A stretch of 64,000 bases of DNA from JBCCBV01 sp039033855 (GTDB lineage: Bacteria > Planctomycetota > Phycisphaerae > Phycisphaerales > Phycisphaeraceae), in assembly GCA_039033855.1 (NCBI GenBank), contig JBCCBV010000017.1, positions 16,088-80,087 on the forward strand. Direction: 5' to 3'. Position 1 is the first letter of the stretch. The number at the start of each line of letters is the position of its first letter. A program made the translations under genes and the position numbers. Below the pieces are notes generated by a model. The model saw only the letters and a program-made list of their open reading frames with translations, ran no database searches and had not been told where the DNA came from. Below, in pieces: positions 57,363-64,000 of the stretch.

Positions 57363-57740
57363 ATGAGCGATTCCGCCACGGCCGCGCCCGAAGCGCCGGC
57401 CAAGCCTCAAGCCAAACCCAAACGCAGCGCCAAACCGAAGGCGGCTTCGCCCAAGCCCAAACGGCTGCCGCCTTACCACGTGGTGCTTCTCAACGACGAC
57501 GACCACACGTTCCATTACGTGATCGAGGTTCTGATGACCGTGTTCGGCCAGAACGTAGCCGACGCGCTCAAGCACACCATGGAGGTGCACCAAAAAGGGC
57601 GCGCCGCGGTATGGACCGGCTCGAAAGAGGTCGCCGAGCTCAAGCGGAACCAGGTGCGCGGCTTTGGCCCGGACGTCTACGCGTCGATCGAGGTGCGCTA
57701 CCCTCTGGGCGTGAAAATCGAGCCGGCCCCGGGCGGGTAA
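57363..57740 (+). CDS. clpS: ClpS-like adaptor for Clp protease
   Basis: 125 residues. Residues 40-118 are the ClpS fold: YHVVLLNDDDHTFHYVIEVL, then EVHQKGRAAVW, with the NDD and His residues that bind the N-degron amino group. It would deliver N-end-rule substrates to ClpAP/ClpCP. The first 35 residues are Lys/Pro/Ala-rich and unusual. It is 77 bp downstream of sucD. Confidence 0.9.
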   Translation: MSDSATAAPEAPAKPQAKPKRSAKPKAASPKPKRLPPYHVVLLNDDDHTFHYVIEVLMTVFGQNVADALKHTMEVHQKGRAAVWTGSKEVAELKRNQVRGFGPDVYASIEVRYPLGVKIEPAPGG

Positions 57741-57767
57741 GCGCTGCTGAACTTGCAAAGATGTCGT

Positions 57768-58907
57768 TCACGCCGAGCCGTTGGCGGCGCTGCCCGAGCT
57801 GCCCTCGGAAAGGCTGCGGTCGGGGTTGGAAGTGGAGGCGTCGGGCTTGGCGAAGATCATCCGCCCCGCGGCGGTTTGCAGCGTGCTGGTGACCAGCAGG
57901 TCGGCCCGCTGGCCGATGCGGTCGTCGGCGTGTTCGGCCACGACCATCGTGCCGTCTTCGAGATAACCCACGGCCTGGCCGGCGTTCTCGCCCGGCTTGA
58001 CCAGCTCAACCGTCAACGTTTCGCCCGGCAGGACCACGGGTCGCATGGCTTTGGCCACGTCGTTGAGATTGACCACCGCCACGCCGCGCAACTCGGCGAC
58101 CTTCTGCAGGCCCAGGTCGCGCGTCATCAACCGGGCCTTGCGCGTCTCGGCCCAGTCCACCAGCAGCGCGTCCACGCCTTGCGACGCGTCGAGGATGTGC
58201 TGGGCGTCGTCGTCGATGTGGAACTCGACCCCGGGGGCGTCGCGCAGCTTGCGCAGCACGTCGAGCCCGCGTCGGCCGCGTGCCCGTTTGGTGCGGTCGG
58301 CCGAGTCGGACAGGGCGTGTAACTCTTCGACGACCGGCTTGGGGGCGATCAGCGTCGATTGCAGCAACTGGGTGTCGATCAGGTCCAGGACGCGCCCGTC
58401 GATCAGGGCGGAGGTGTCGAGCACGATCGGCTGGGCGCCGCGGATTTGCTTGCTGAACTCGACGTAGGGCAGCACGAAGCGGAAGTCGTCTTTGGTCTGC
58501 AGCACCAGCGAAATCGCGATGTAGCAGGTCACCAGCCCGATCACGACCTTGACGCCTTCGAGCAGGTTCAGGAACGCAGTGCGCTGCTCGATTTCGTCCG
58601 GCGCCAGGTAAATCGCCAGCAAATCCACCACGAACGACAGCGCGTACGCCGCCAGCAAGCCTGCGATGAGGCCCAGAAACACGCCGGATACCGCCGAGAG
58701 CTTTTTGTGGCGAAACGCCGAGTCGATCCCGATGATCCCGCCGGCGAAGGCCACCGCGATCAGGATGATGGCGACGGCGTCGCGGTGAGAGATCACGGTC
58801 TGGTCGGCGCCGGCCTCGCGCAGGACATAGATCTTGCCCAGCACGTACAGGCACGTCACCGCGGCGACGAGCAAGACGAACAGGCCTCGGAGCAGGAGAA
58901 GCGTCAT
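57768..58907 (-). CDS. Membrane PIN-TRAM domain protein (YacL-like)
   Basis: 379 residues. Four N-terminal membrane segments (about 1-145) precede a PIN ribonuclease-type domain (IVLDTSALIDGRVLDL, acidic residues including VDALLVDWAE and MTRDL) and a TRAM RNA-binding domain (VLPGETLTVELVKPGENAGQ). The Ser/Asn/Gly-rich C-terminus is disordered. It is probably a membrane-bound nuclease or RNA-binding factor as in YacL. ATG 58907 begins the first helix; the 14 upstream residues of the ORF are Pro/Cys-rich. It converges with clpS. Confidence 0.9.
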   Translation of the reverse strand: MTLLLLRGLFVLLVAAVTCLYVLGKIYVLREAGADQTVISHRDAVAIILIAVAFAGGIIGIDSAFRHKKLSAVSGVFLGLIAGLLAAYALSFVVDLLAIYLAPDEIEQRTAFLNLLEGVKVVIGLVTCYIAISLVLQTKDDFRFVLPYVEFSKQIRGAQPIVLDTSALIDGRVLDLIDTQLLQSTLIAPKPVVEELHALSDSADRTKRARGRRGLDVLRKLRDAPGVEFHIDDDAQHILDASQGVDALLVDWAETRKARLMTRDLGLQKVAELRGVAVVNLNDVAKAMRPVVLPGETLTVELVKPGENAGQAVGYLEDGTMVVAEHADDRIGQRADLLVTSTLQTAAGRMIFAKPDASTSNPDRSLSEGSSGSAANGSA

Positions 58908-59017
58908 GGGGTCGTGGCACCGGGGGGCGGGCTTTGCGGGGCAAGGCATAGGGGCGAGAGTCGGCAGACGGCCGGCGTGCTGCTCATCGTACGGTCCACG
59001 GCGGCGGGCCGGTTCGA

Positions 59018-59046
59018 TTGCCCATCGCGGCTTGGAGGGATAAGGT
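59018..59046 (+). promoter_or_regulatory. Candidate promoter of the SRP RNA gene
   Basis: TTGCCC (59018-59023), a 17-nt spacer and TAAGGT (59041-59046). The predicted transcription start agrees with the 5' end of the paired SRP RNA near 59057. Confidence 0.55.
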
Positions 59047-59056
59047 CGCGGGCCTC

Positions 59057-59183
59057 GGGGGCGAGGCGGGCGGCTGGGCCCGGTGCACGGGTTGGCCTGC
59101 GAACCGGGTCAGGCCTTGATCGGAGCAGCCCTAAGCGTTGTCGGCCCGGTGCCGTCGGTGTCCTGGTCGCCCGCCCCGCCCCC
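59057..59183 (+). ncRNA. ffs: Signal recognition particle RNA (small bacterial type)
   Basis: About 127 nt. The conserved Ffh-binding core reads GCGAACCGGGTCAG then GGAGCAGCCCTAAGCG (59100-59137), as in other bacterial SRP RNAs. The outer arms pair nearly perfectly: GGGGGCGAGGCGGGCG (59057-59072) with 59168-59183 (one mismatch), and GGTGCACGGGTTGG with TCGGCCCGGTGCC (G-U pairs allowed). The apical loop region is GCCTTGATCGG, the same length as the canonical one but not a GNAR tetraloop. The dnaX gene follows directly, a common location for ffs. It pairs with Ffh in cotranslational membrane targeting. Confidence 0.9.
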
Positions 59184-59199
59184 GAGAACACGCTTCGCG

Positions 59200-59214
59200 C
59201 CCCACAGTGTGGGG
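59200..59214 (+). other. Hairpin between the SRP RNA and dnaX
   Basis: CCCCAC-AGT-GTGGGG, six perfect pairs and no T-tract. It could be a processing or attenuation element. Confidence 0.45.
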
Positions 59215-59259
59215 TGCTCGAAAGACGCTCGCGACGCCGCTGACCGCCTCGAACCGACG

Positions 59260-60432
59260 ATGGCCTACACCGTTCTTGCCCGGCGATACCGCTCGCAATC
59301 CTTCGCCGACGTCGTCGGCCAGGAGCCGGTTGCGCGGACGCTGCGCAACGCCATCTCGTCCGATCGGGTGGCCCACGCGTATCTGTTCGCCGGCACACGC
59401 GGGGTGGGCAAGACCTCGATGGCCCGGATCCTGGCCCGGGCGCTCAACGCCCCGGCGACGGTGGAAGACGCCCCGGGCGCCGACGACCCGGGCCTGCCGG
59501 AACTCGACGTCCAGCAGCGGACCGCCGACGCCATCATGCGCGGCGAAGACCTGAACGTCATCGAGATCGACGGCGCCTCGAACAACTCGGTCGATCAGGC
59601 GCGCGAGCTCATCGCTTCGGCCGGCCTGAGCCCCACCCAGCAGGCGCGGTTCAAGGTTTACATCATCGACGAGGTGCACATGCTCTCGACGGCCGCGTTC
59701 AACGCGCTGCTCAAGACCATGGAAGAGCCGCCCGCGCACGTGAAGTTCATCCTCTGCACCACCGAGCCGCACAAGATCCCGGTCACGATCCAGTCGCGCT
59801 GCCAGCGGTTCGATTTTCGCGACATCCCCGTCGAGCAGATCCGGGCGCACCTCTCGGCGGTGCTCGAGCGCGAAAAGGTCGAGGCCGACGACGACGCCGT
59901 GTTCCAGATCGCGGCGCTCGGCGACGGGTCGATGCGCGACGCGCTGTCGCTGCTCGACCGGGTCGTGTCGAGCGAGCCCGGCAAGATCACCGCCGAGGCC
60001 GTAGCCGAACTGCTCGGGTTGCCGCCACGCGAACGGCTTGGGCGCCTGATCGACGCCGCCAGCCAGGGCGACCCCGGCGGAGCGCTTCAGGAAGCCGACG
60101 CCATTTTGCGCGGCGGGGTGGGGCTGGCGCAGCTGTTCGAGGCGCTCGCCGAGGCGTATCGCGAACTCATGCTGGTGGCCGCCTGCGGTGTCGAGACCGA
60201 CCTGGTCGCGCTCTCTCCATCGGCCCGCGAGCAAGCGGTCGCGCGGGCGGCCAAGTTCGACGCGCCGGGCCTGGCGTATTGCGTGGGCTTGGTGGATGCT
60301 GCGGCCCGGGCCAGCCGTACCTCGCCCAGCCCGCGCGCGTTGTGCGACGCCATGATCGTCCGCTTGTCGCTGGCCGAGCGCATGGCCGACGTGTCCGCGC
60401 TGCTTTCGGGCGAAAAAAAAAAGCTCCGGTAG
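59260..60432 (+). CDS. dnaX: DNA polymerase III gamma-like short form (zero-frame product)
   Basis: 390 residues in the zero frame. AAA+ clamp-loader ATPase: ALARRYRSQSFADVVGQ at the start, P-loop GTRGVGKTS at 45-53, KVYIIDEVHMLS (Walker B), TMEEPPAHVKFILCTTE (sensor 1/SRC) and the domain III collar. The usual zinc module between P-loop and EIDGASNN has no Cys at all here. After LLSGEKKKLR the frame ends at TAG, three codons past a ten-A run. The ORF extends upstream to 59083, but that part is the SRP RNA, so ATG 59260 is used. Confidence 0.93.
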   Translation: MAYTVLARRYRSQSFADVVGQEPVARTLRNAISSDRVAHAYLFAGTRGVGKTSMARILARALNAPATVEDAPGADDPGLPELDVQQRTADAIMRGEDLNVIEIDGASNNSVDQARELIASAGLSPTQQARFKVYIIDEVHMLSTAAFNALLKTMEEPPAHVKFILCTTEPHKIPVTIQSRCQRFDFRDIPVEQIRAHLSAVLEREKVEADDDAVFQIAALGDGSMRDALSLLDRVVSSEPGKITAEAVAELLGLPPRERLGRLIDAASQGDPGGALQEADAILRGGVGLAQLFEALAEAYRELMLVAACGVETDLVALSPSAREQAVARAAKFDAPGLAYCVGLVDAAARASRTSPSPRALCDAMIVRLSLAERMADVSALLSGEKKKLR

Positions 60433-61016
60433 CGTTCCAGCCGGATCGTCCATCGGGCGGTGATCCGCCCGGGCCCGTGGCTGCCGCGCACACCGGGGCT
60501 CCAGCGTCGCCGGCGATCTCGGGCGACACGGCGGTTTCACCACACCGGCCGCAAGCTCCTGAAGCACGAGCGCCCGCAAAGAACCATGCAGCCAGCCCGG
60601 TCGATGCGGCGACGGCCTGGGCCGAGGTGGTGCGGGCCCAGGCGTCGACCTCGGCCATGGCGTGGATCGATCACCTGAGCCTCCAAGGCTTCGACGCCGA
60701 GCACGGCATCGCTCGGGTGGGGTTGGCGGCGTCGGCGGCGGACGAGGGGCTGGGTGGCTTTGTGAATCAGGAGCGGCTTGAGGCGCTCGGCCGTCTCTTG
60801 ACCACGCAGATGGGCCGCCGCTGCCGGGTCGAGTTGGCCGCGCCGCGTTCGCAGCGTCCGGCACGCCAGGCCGATGGCGCGGGTACTCAGGCCTCGATGC
60901 GAAGACAGGCAAGCCAGTTGCCTTGGGTTCGCGCGGTGCTCGAAACCTTCCCCGGGGCCGAGGTGGTGGATGTTCGGCCCGCAGAGGCTTCTACCGAGCC
61001 GCAAAGCGAGGCCTAA
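59260..61016 (+). CDS. dnaX: DNA polymerase III tau subunit, by -1 frameshift
   Basis: 585 residues if the ribosome or polymerase slips by -1 in the A-run at 60413-60422. The continuing frame encodes a Pro/Ala-rich linker and then the tau-like C-terminal domain (about 450-560): AWAEVVRAQASTSAMAWIDH, ARVGLAAS, FVNQERLEALGRLL and WVRAVLETFPGAEVVDV, in a frame without other explanation. Length fits a full tau. Confidence 0.75.
60413..60445 (+). promoter_or_regulatory. Frameshift/slippage site in dnaX
   Basis: Ten A (60413-60422) followed by G give A AAA AAG (60417-60423) in the zero frame, the same heptamer as E. coli dnaX. A hairpin TCCGG (60425-60429)/CCGGA (60441-60445) starts 2 nt after the heptamer and encloses the zero-frame TAG. 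Confidence 0.7.
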
Positions 61017-61512
61017 GTCGTTCTCAGCACGGCGATTGGGCGAAACCCCCGATAAAAACCTTGCTTTCAACCGCCTTCGGATGGATAGTGCGGGTGCAAA
61101 GAGTGATCGCTTCATACGGCTTGGTTTGAGACTGCATGTTCTGGCTCGGCATTTCGCCGACGGATTGGACCCTAGGAAAATCGAAGACGGCGTGTGCTCC
61201 CCGGCGGGCAGACAACCTTGGCAGAGGCGAGACGACCGTGCGCGGTTTCGCACGGCTGATTCGGAGTGTTTCGTTCGTTGAACAACGGCTGCGTGACGAC
61301 CGACCGCGTGAGCGGGAGCGTGGGGTAGGAGCAACCGAGGGCCGGGGCGGTTTGCCGGGGGAGATTCCGGGGGAAGATCGGGCCGTGCCGTCGTCGCAGG
61401 AGGAACGACGGCCGCGTCCGGTTTGTGTGTGGCGGAGCGCGAAAGAGGAGGGTTGGAGCGAGCCGTGGCGCAAGCCACGGCCAGTGGCGCGGCGGCGGAG
61501 GTGAAAGACCCG
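61017..61512. other. 496 bp region between dnaX and the ketoacyl synthase gene
   Basis: I see no supported protein gene. Two hairpins stand out, CCGTGCG-CGGTTT-CGCACGG (61236-61255) and GCCGTGGC-GCAA-GCCACGGC (61462-61481). The first 250 bp are lower in GC than average. A 149-codon minus-strand ORF has no domain-like sequence. Confidence 0.6.
61462..61481. repeat. Palindrome GCCGTGGC-GCAA-GCCACGGC
   Basis: A perfect eight-pair stem closed by a GNRA-type loop (GCAA), just downstream of the 3' end of the minus-strand ketoacyl synthase gene. It resembles a dispersed REP-like palindrome; only this copy was noticed. Confidence 0.6.
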
Positions 61513-62772
61513 CTACGCGATCGGCAGCCGGGTTTGGCCTCGGTCCTGATTTCTTGAGGGATCGAGGCGAACCCCGGCGACGTGCCCGCCAAAACCCGAC
61601 GCCCACACCAGGTGGCTGCCGCGAGCGATCGGCGTTGGCTTCGTCGCGTCGTAACGGCCTTCGATTCCTTCGATGGCGTCGCCTGTGAGCCAAGGCATCG
61701 GCGGTAGGCGACCCGTCTGGTGCGCGGCGCAAGCGAGCACCGTCGAGCACAACCCCGCGGCGCCCAGGCTGTGGCCGATGGCGCCTTTCCCGGCATAAAG
61801 CGGGGCAAGCGACGCCGGGTCGATTTCGCGTTCGCCTTCGATCTGTTGGATGGCGGCCCACTCGGCGGCGTCGTGCTGCAAGGTGCCCGGGGCGTGGGGG
61901 TGGTGCGCCGCGACAGGGGTTTCGACCGGCCAGAGCCGGCGCAAGAGCGCGGTTTGCGTGATCAGCGTGGGCGGCGGGCGGACCGCGTCGTAGGCCTCGC
62001 ACCCGATCGCGGTGTCGCCGAGGCAAAGCTCACTCGGTTTCGCTGGCATGGTGCGATCCAGCACCAGTGCGGCGGCGCATTCGCTGAGCACAAAGCCTTG
62101 CGCCCGTTGCGAAAGCGGCCGTTGGCGATAGCGGTCGGGTTCGGGCGGCGCCAGCACGCCCAGTCGGCGGTACGAGTGGATCAGGCTGGGCACGATCCCC
62201 GCATCGACCGCGACGACCACGGCCTGCGACGGGCCGTCGGGTGCCTGCATGGCGCACCGCGCGGCGTGCAGCGCCACCAGCCCCGATGCGCACGCGGCGG
62301 CGCTAATCGACACGACCGGCGCGCCCAGTCGGGCGCCGAGTTCGTGGGCGAGCACCGCGTGGGGCGCGACGGCCGGCACGCCAGCGGTATCCGGAAGCCG
62401 GCGACGAAGGCGCACCGCGTCGGCCGATCGATCCATCGCTTCGACCGCGCCTTTGCTCGATCCGAGCCAGATCGGCGTGTCGTGCCCCAGGCGAAGGCCC
62501 GCTTGCGCCGCAGCTTCGCGGACCGCGGCTTCGGCGATTTCGATTGACGCGTCGACCCATTGGCGCCGGGCCCGGGCCACCCCGCCGATGGCGCGCACGA
62601 CCGACAACGCGTCGGTGTCGGCGTCGAGTCGTGCGGTGCGATCCGTGATGCATTCACCGGCCAGGATCCTGCGGAACGTCGGCCAAAGGCCCAGGCCCAA
62701 CGGCGTGACCAGGCCCGCGCCGGCGATGCGGACGGGCGCGGGTTGGGGTGGCGTTACGTGGGGCCGTGGCAT
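61513..62772 (-). CDS. Beta-ketoacyl-ACP synthase (FabF/KAS II-like)
   Basis: 419 residues. The Claisen-condensing triad is intact: Cys161 in AAACASG, His293 in HPHAPGT and His334 in IGHSLGAAG, with Lys329 five residues before. GFGGHVAGVRL closes the fold. The overall divergence from housekeeping FabF, the isolated location and the lack of acpP, fabD or fabG nearby suggest a specialised condensing enzyme. ATG 62772 has TACGCT 6 nt upstream. An IorA-like gene diverges 34 bp away. Confidence 0.85.
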   Translation of the reverse strand: MPRPHVTPPQPAPVRIAGAGLVTPLGLGLWPTFRRILAGECITDRTARLDADTDALSVVRAIGGVARARRQWVDASIEIAEAAVREAAAQAGLRLGHDTPIWLGSSKGAVEAMDRSADAVRLRRRLPDTAGVPAVAPHAVLAHELGARLGAPVVSISAAACASGLVALHAARCAMQAPDGPSQAVVVAVDAGIVPSLIHSYRRLGVLAPPEPDRYRQRPLSQRAQGFVLSECAAALVLDRTMPAKPSELCLGDTAIGCEAYDAVRPPPTLITQTALLRRLWPVETPVAAHHPHAPGTLQHDAAEWAAIQQIEGEREIDPASLAPLYAGKGAIGHSLGAAGLCSTVLACAAHQTGRLPPMPWLTGDAIEGIEGRYDATKPTPIARGSHLVWASGFGGHVAGVRLDPSRNQDRGQTRLPIA

Positions 62773-62778
62773 CGCGTC

Positions 62779-62784
62779 AGCGTA
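62779..62784 (-). promoter_or_regulatory. Candidate -10 hexamer TACGCT before the ketoacyl synthase gene
   Basis: Minus-strand TACGCT, 6 nt before ATG 62772, with no Shine-Dalgarno between. Confidence 0.4.
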
Positions 62785-62792
62785 GGGGGCGG

Positions 62793-62798
62793 TAGCTT
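62793..62798 (+). promoter_or_regulatory. Candidate -10 hexamer TAGCTT before the IorA-like gene
   Basis: TAGCTT lies 8 nt before ATG 62807 in the 34 bp shared with the divergent ketoacyl synthase gene. Confidence 0.35.
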
Positions 62799-62806
62799 GG
62801 CGCGCG

Positions 62807-64000
62807 ATGATCGACCCCTCTGCCTACACGCTGCAGACCGGCCAGGCGCTGGTGTCCGGGCTCGACGCCGTGGTCAAGGCGGCCGCCGAGTACCCGGGGC
62901 CGGCGCGCATGGCGGTGGCGGCGGGCTCGCGCCCCGGCGCGTGGATGGTCGAGGCGTTCCGCGATCGCGAGGTCCTGCGCCGAGTCGGCGTCGAACTCGC
63001 ACTGACGATGGCCGAGCGCGACGCCGGCGTGGCCGCGGTCGAGGCGTGGCTGGGCGGGGCGGCGTCGATCCTGGTCGCCGGCGCCGAGGGTTCGGGCCCG
63101 GCCCTGGCGGCGCTGCACGCTTGGCCCACGACCGGGGGCGAGCGCGGCGCCGCGGTCATCGCCGCGTGCGAAGAGGCCGAAATCGACCTTTGGCGCGCCG
63201 CGGCGCGGTGGACCGGCCGGGTGCTGCTCGAGCCCGCCGACCTGCAGGAACTCAAAGACTGGACCGCGCTGTGTCTGGCCGGCGACGAGCGCAACCCCGG
63301 GCCGACCATCGTGCTGGCGCCGTCGCGCTTGCGGCGCAGCGGGGCGCTGGTCCGATGCGGCTTCCCGCAGAACAAGCTCGGCGAAACCCAGCGCGCCGCC
63401 CGAGCCGACCCGCCTTCGACGGGCCTGGACGACATCGCCTCGCTGCCGCAACTGGGCGAAACCGCGCCGATCGGCCTGGCGTCGATTGGGCCGGCGTCGA
63501 CGGTGCTCCGCCAGGCACTGGTGGAGCTCGGGCTGGCCGGGCGGCTGCCGGTGTTCCGCGCCGCGTCGGTCGATCGGGTGGACCCGCAGATGTGGGACCG
63601 CATGCGTCAGCGCTGCCAGGAGATCGCCGTGTTCGATTGCGGGCGCGACCTGGCGTCTGCGCTGCGGATCCTCTCGGGTGTGGCCCAGCCCGCCTCCGAA
63701 GCCGCGGGCGCCGCGCTCGACACCCGTTCGGCCCACGTGCTCCGGGGTGTTTACGAGGTCAACCCCGACCGCCCCGCAGACGTCGCGGCGCGCGTGGTCG
63801 AGCTGGTCCGCGACCATGAGGCATCTTCGGGCGAGGCCCTGCGCAAGCTGGTGCGTGCCCGGGCCGAAGCGGTGGCGATCGATCCTCATCGCGCAGGGGC
63901 CCTGGACGACGACGCTACACAACCCTCTCCGGATCGTGTCAACGCTCAAGCGGGGGCCGACCCGGTCCCGCTTCGGTCCTCCATCGGTTGGCTGCTGCGC
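62807..64000 (+). CDS. IorA-like 2-oxoacid oxidoreductase-type protein, incomplete
   Basis: 398 codons open to the window edge, so the 3' end is missing. A stretch near residues 222-295 (PIGLASIGPASTVLRQALVELG, then VDRVDPQMWDRMRQRCQEIAVFDCG) resembles the transketolase C-like domain of indolepyruvate:ferredoxin oxidoreductase alpha subunits; the N-terminal 200 residues fit the preceding PFOR-type domain only loosely. A TPP-binding domain and Fe-S motifs, if present, would lie beyond the window. The start is ATG 62807, leaderless by its appearance. Function is uncertain. Confidence 0.6.
   Translation, partial: MIDPSAYTLQTGQALVSGLDAVVKAAAEYPGPARMAVAAGSRPGAWMVEAFRDREVLRRVGVELALTMAERDAGVAAVEAWLGGAASILVAGAEGSGPALAALHAWPTTGGERGAAVIAACEEAEIDLWRAAARWTGRVLLEPADLQELKDWTALCLAGDERNPGPTIVLAPSRLRRSGALVRCGFPQNKLGETQRAARADPPSTGLDDIASLPQLGETAPIGLASIGPASTVLRQALVELGLAGRLPVFRAASVDRVDPQMWDRMRQRCQEIAVFDCGRDLASALRILSGVAQPASEAAGAALDTRSAHVLRGVYEVNPDRPADVAARVVELVRDHEASSGEALRKLVRARAEAVAIDPHRAGALDDDATQPSPDRVNAQAGADPVPLRSSIGWLLR

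Noticed and set aside
61024..61473. 149-codon minus-strand ORF after dnaX
   Set aside because: Ser/Arg/Pro-rich, no ribosome-binding site, and interrupted in character by strong palindromes.
62777..63949. 390-codon minus-strand ORF at the right edge
   Set aside because: Antisense to the open IorA-like frame, which has coding character and a start consistent with its neighbour.

Overview
The window reads as one contiguous, GC-rich piece of a chromosome, densely coded on both strands. I infer a Planctomycetota bacterium, most likely of the Phycisphaerae type. The grounds are two secreted proteins with PEP-CTERM tails (Pro-Glu-Pro, a hydrophobic stretch, an Arg cluster), a DUF2934 protein, DUF1844 next to a three-subunit succinate dehydrogenase, large FHA/coiled-coil and PQQ-propeller proteins, and many genes without Shine-Dalgarno sequences. 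The assignment is inferred from content; no rRNA or tRNA gene was recognised.

Layout: (1) 1-4.1 kb, plus strand: ppdK, a GNAT acetyltransferase and a PEP-CTERM protein with a clear promoter. (2) 4.1-24.2 kb is almost wholly minus strand. In transcription order it holds metK, ptsI, rng, dxr, rseP, DUF1844, sdhC-sdhA-sdhB, a truncated GH2-like protein, a LolA-like lipoprotein, a methyltransferase, a 929-residue FHA/coiled-coil membrane protein and a small membrane protein. (3) 24.4-32.6 kb: a 1121-residue coiled-coil protein, DUF2934, Bcp, then gmd and fcl (GDP-mannose to GDP-L-fucose) flanking a second PEP-CTERM gene. (4) 32.6-34.3 kb: a lower-GC island with a DEDDh-exonuclease/TerB/BRCT protein and a coupled small unknown, abutting a PxpB-PxpC-PxpA fusion that lacks its N-terminus. 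(5) 36.6-47.8 kb: acnA, a secreted PPC-like protein, a GNAT protein, miaA, topA, a repeat-bearing gap, asd and a PfkB kinase. (6) 47.9-57.7 kb: a 1481-residue PQQ-propeller protein overlapping glyA, a DUF4405 membrane protein, a Na+/H+ antiporter fused to a PTS EIIA domain, sucD and clpS. (7) 57.8-64 kb: a membrane PIN-TRAM protein, the SRP RNA gene, dnaX with a frameshift site, a ketoacyl synthase and an incomplete IorA-like gene.

Functional threads: TCA-cycle genes (sdhCAB, acnA, sucD) lie scattered. PEP metabolism and signalling (ppdK, ptsI, antiporter-EIIA) recur. The gmd/fcl/PEP-CTERM cluster points to a fucosylated extracellular matrix. The strongest novel points are: dnaX, whose long tau form requires a -1 shift at a ten-A run; an SRP RNA just upstream of dnaX with an unusual apical loop; a recurrent TANNNT hexamer 5-9 nt before start codons, which suggests leaderless mRNAs; an in-frame palindromic insertion in asd; a truncated tripartite oxoprolinase beside a low-GC island; and a candidate sRNA ending at a strong terminator with no gene upstream of it.
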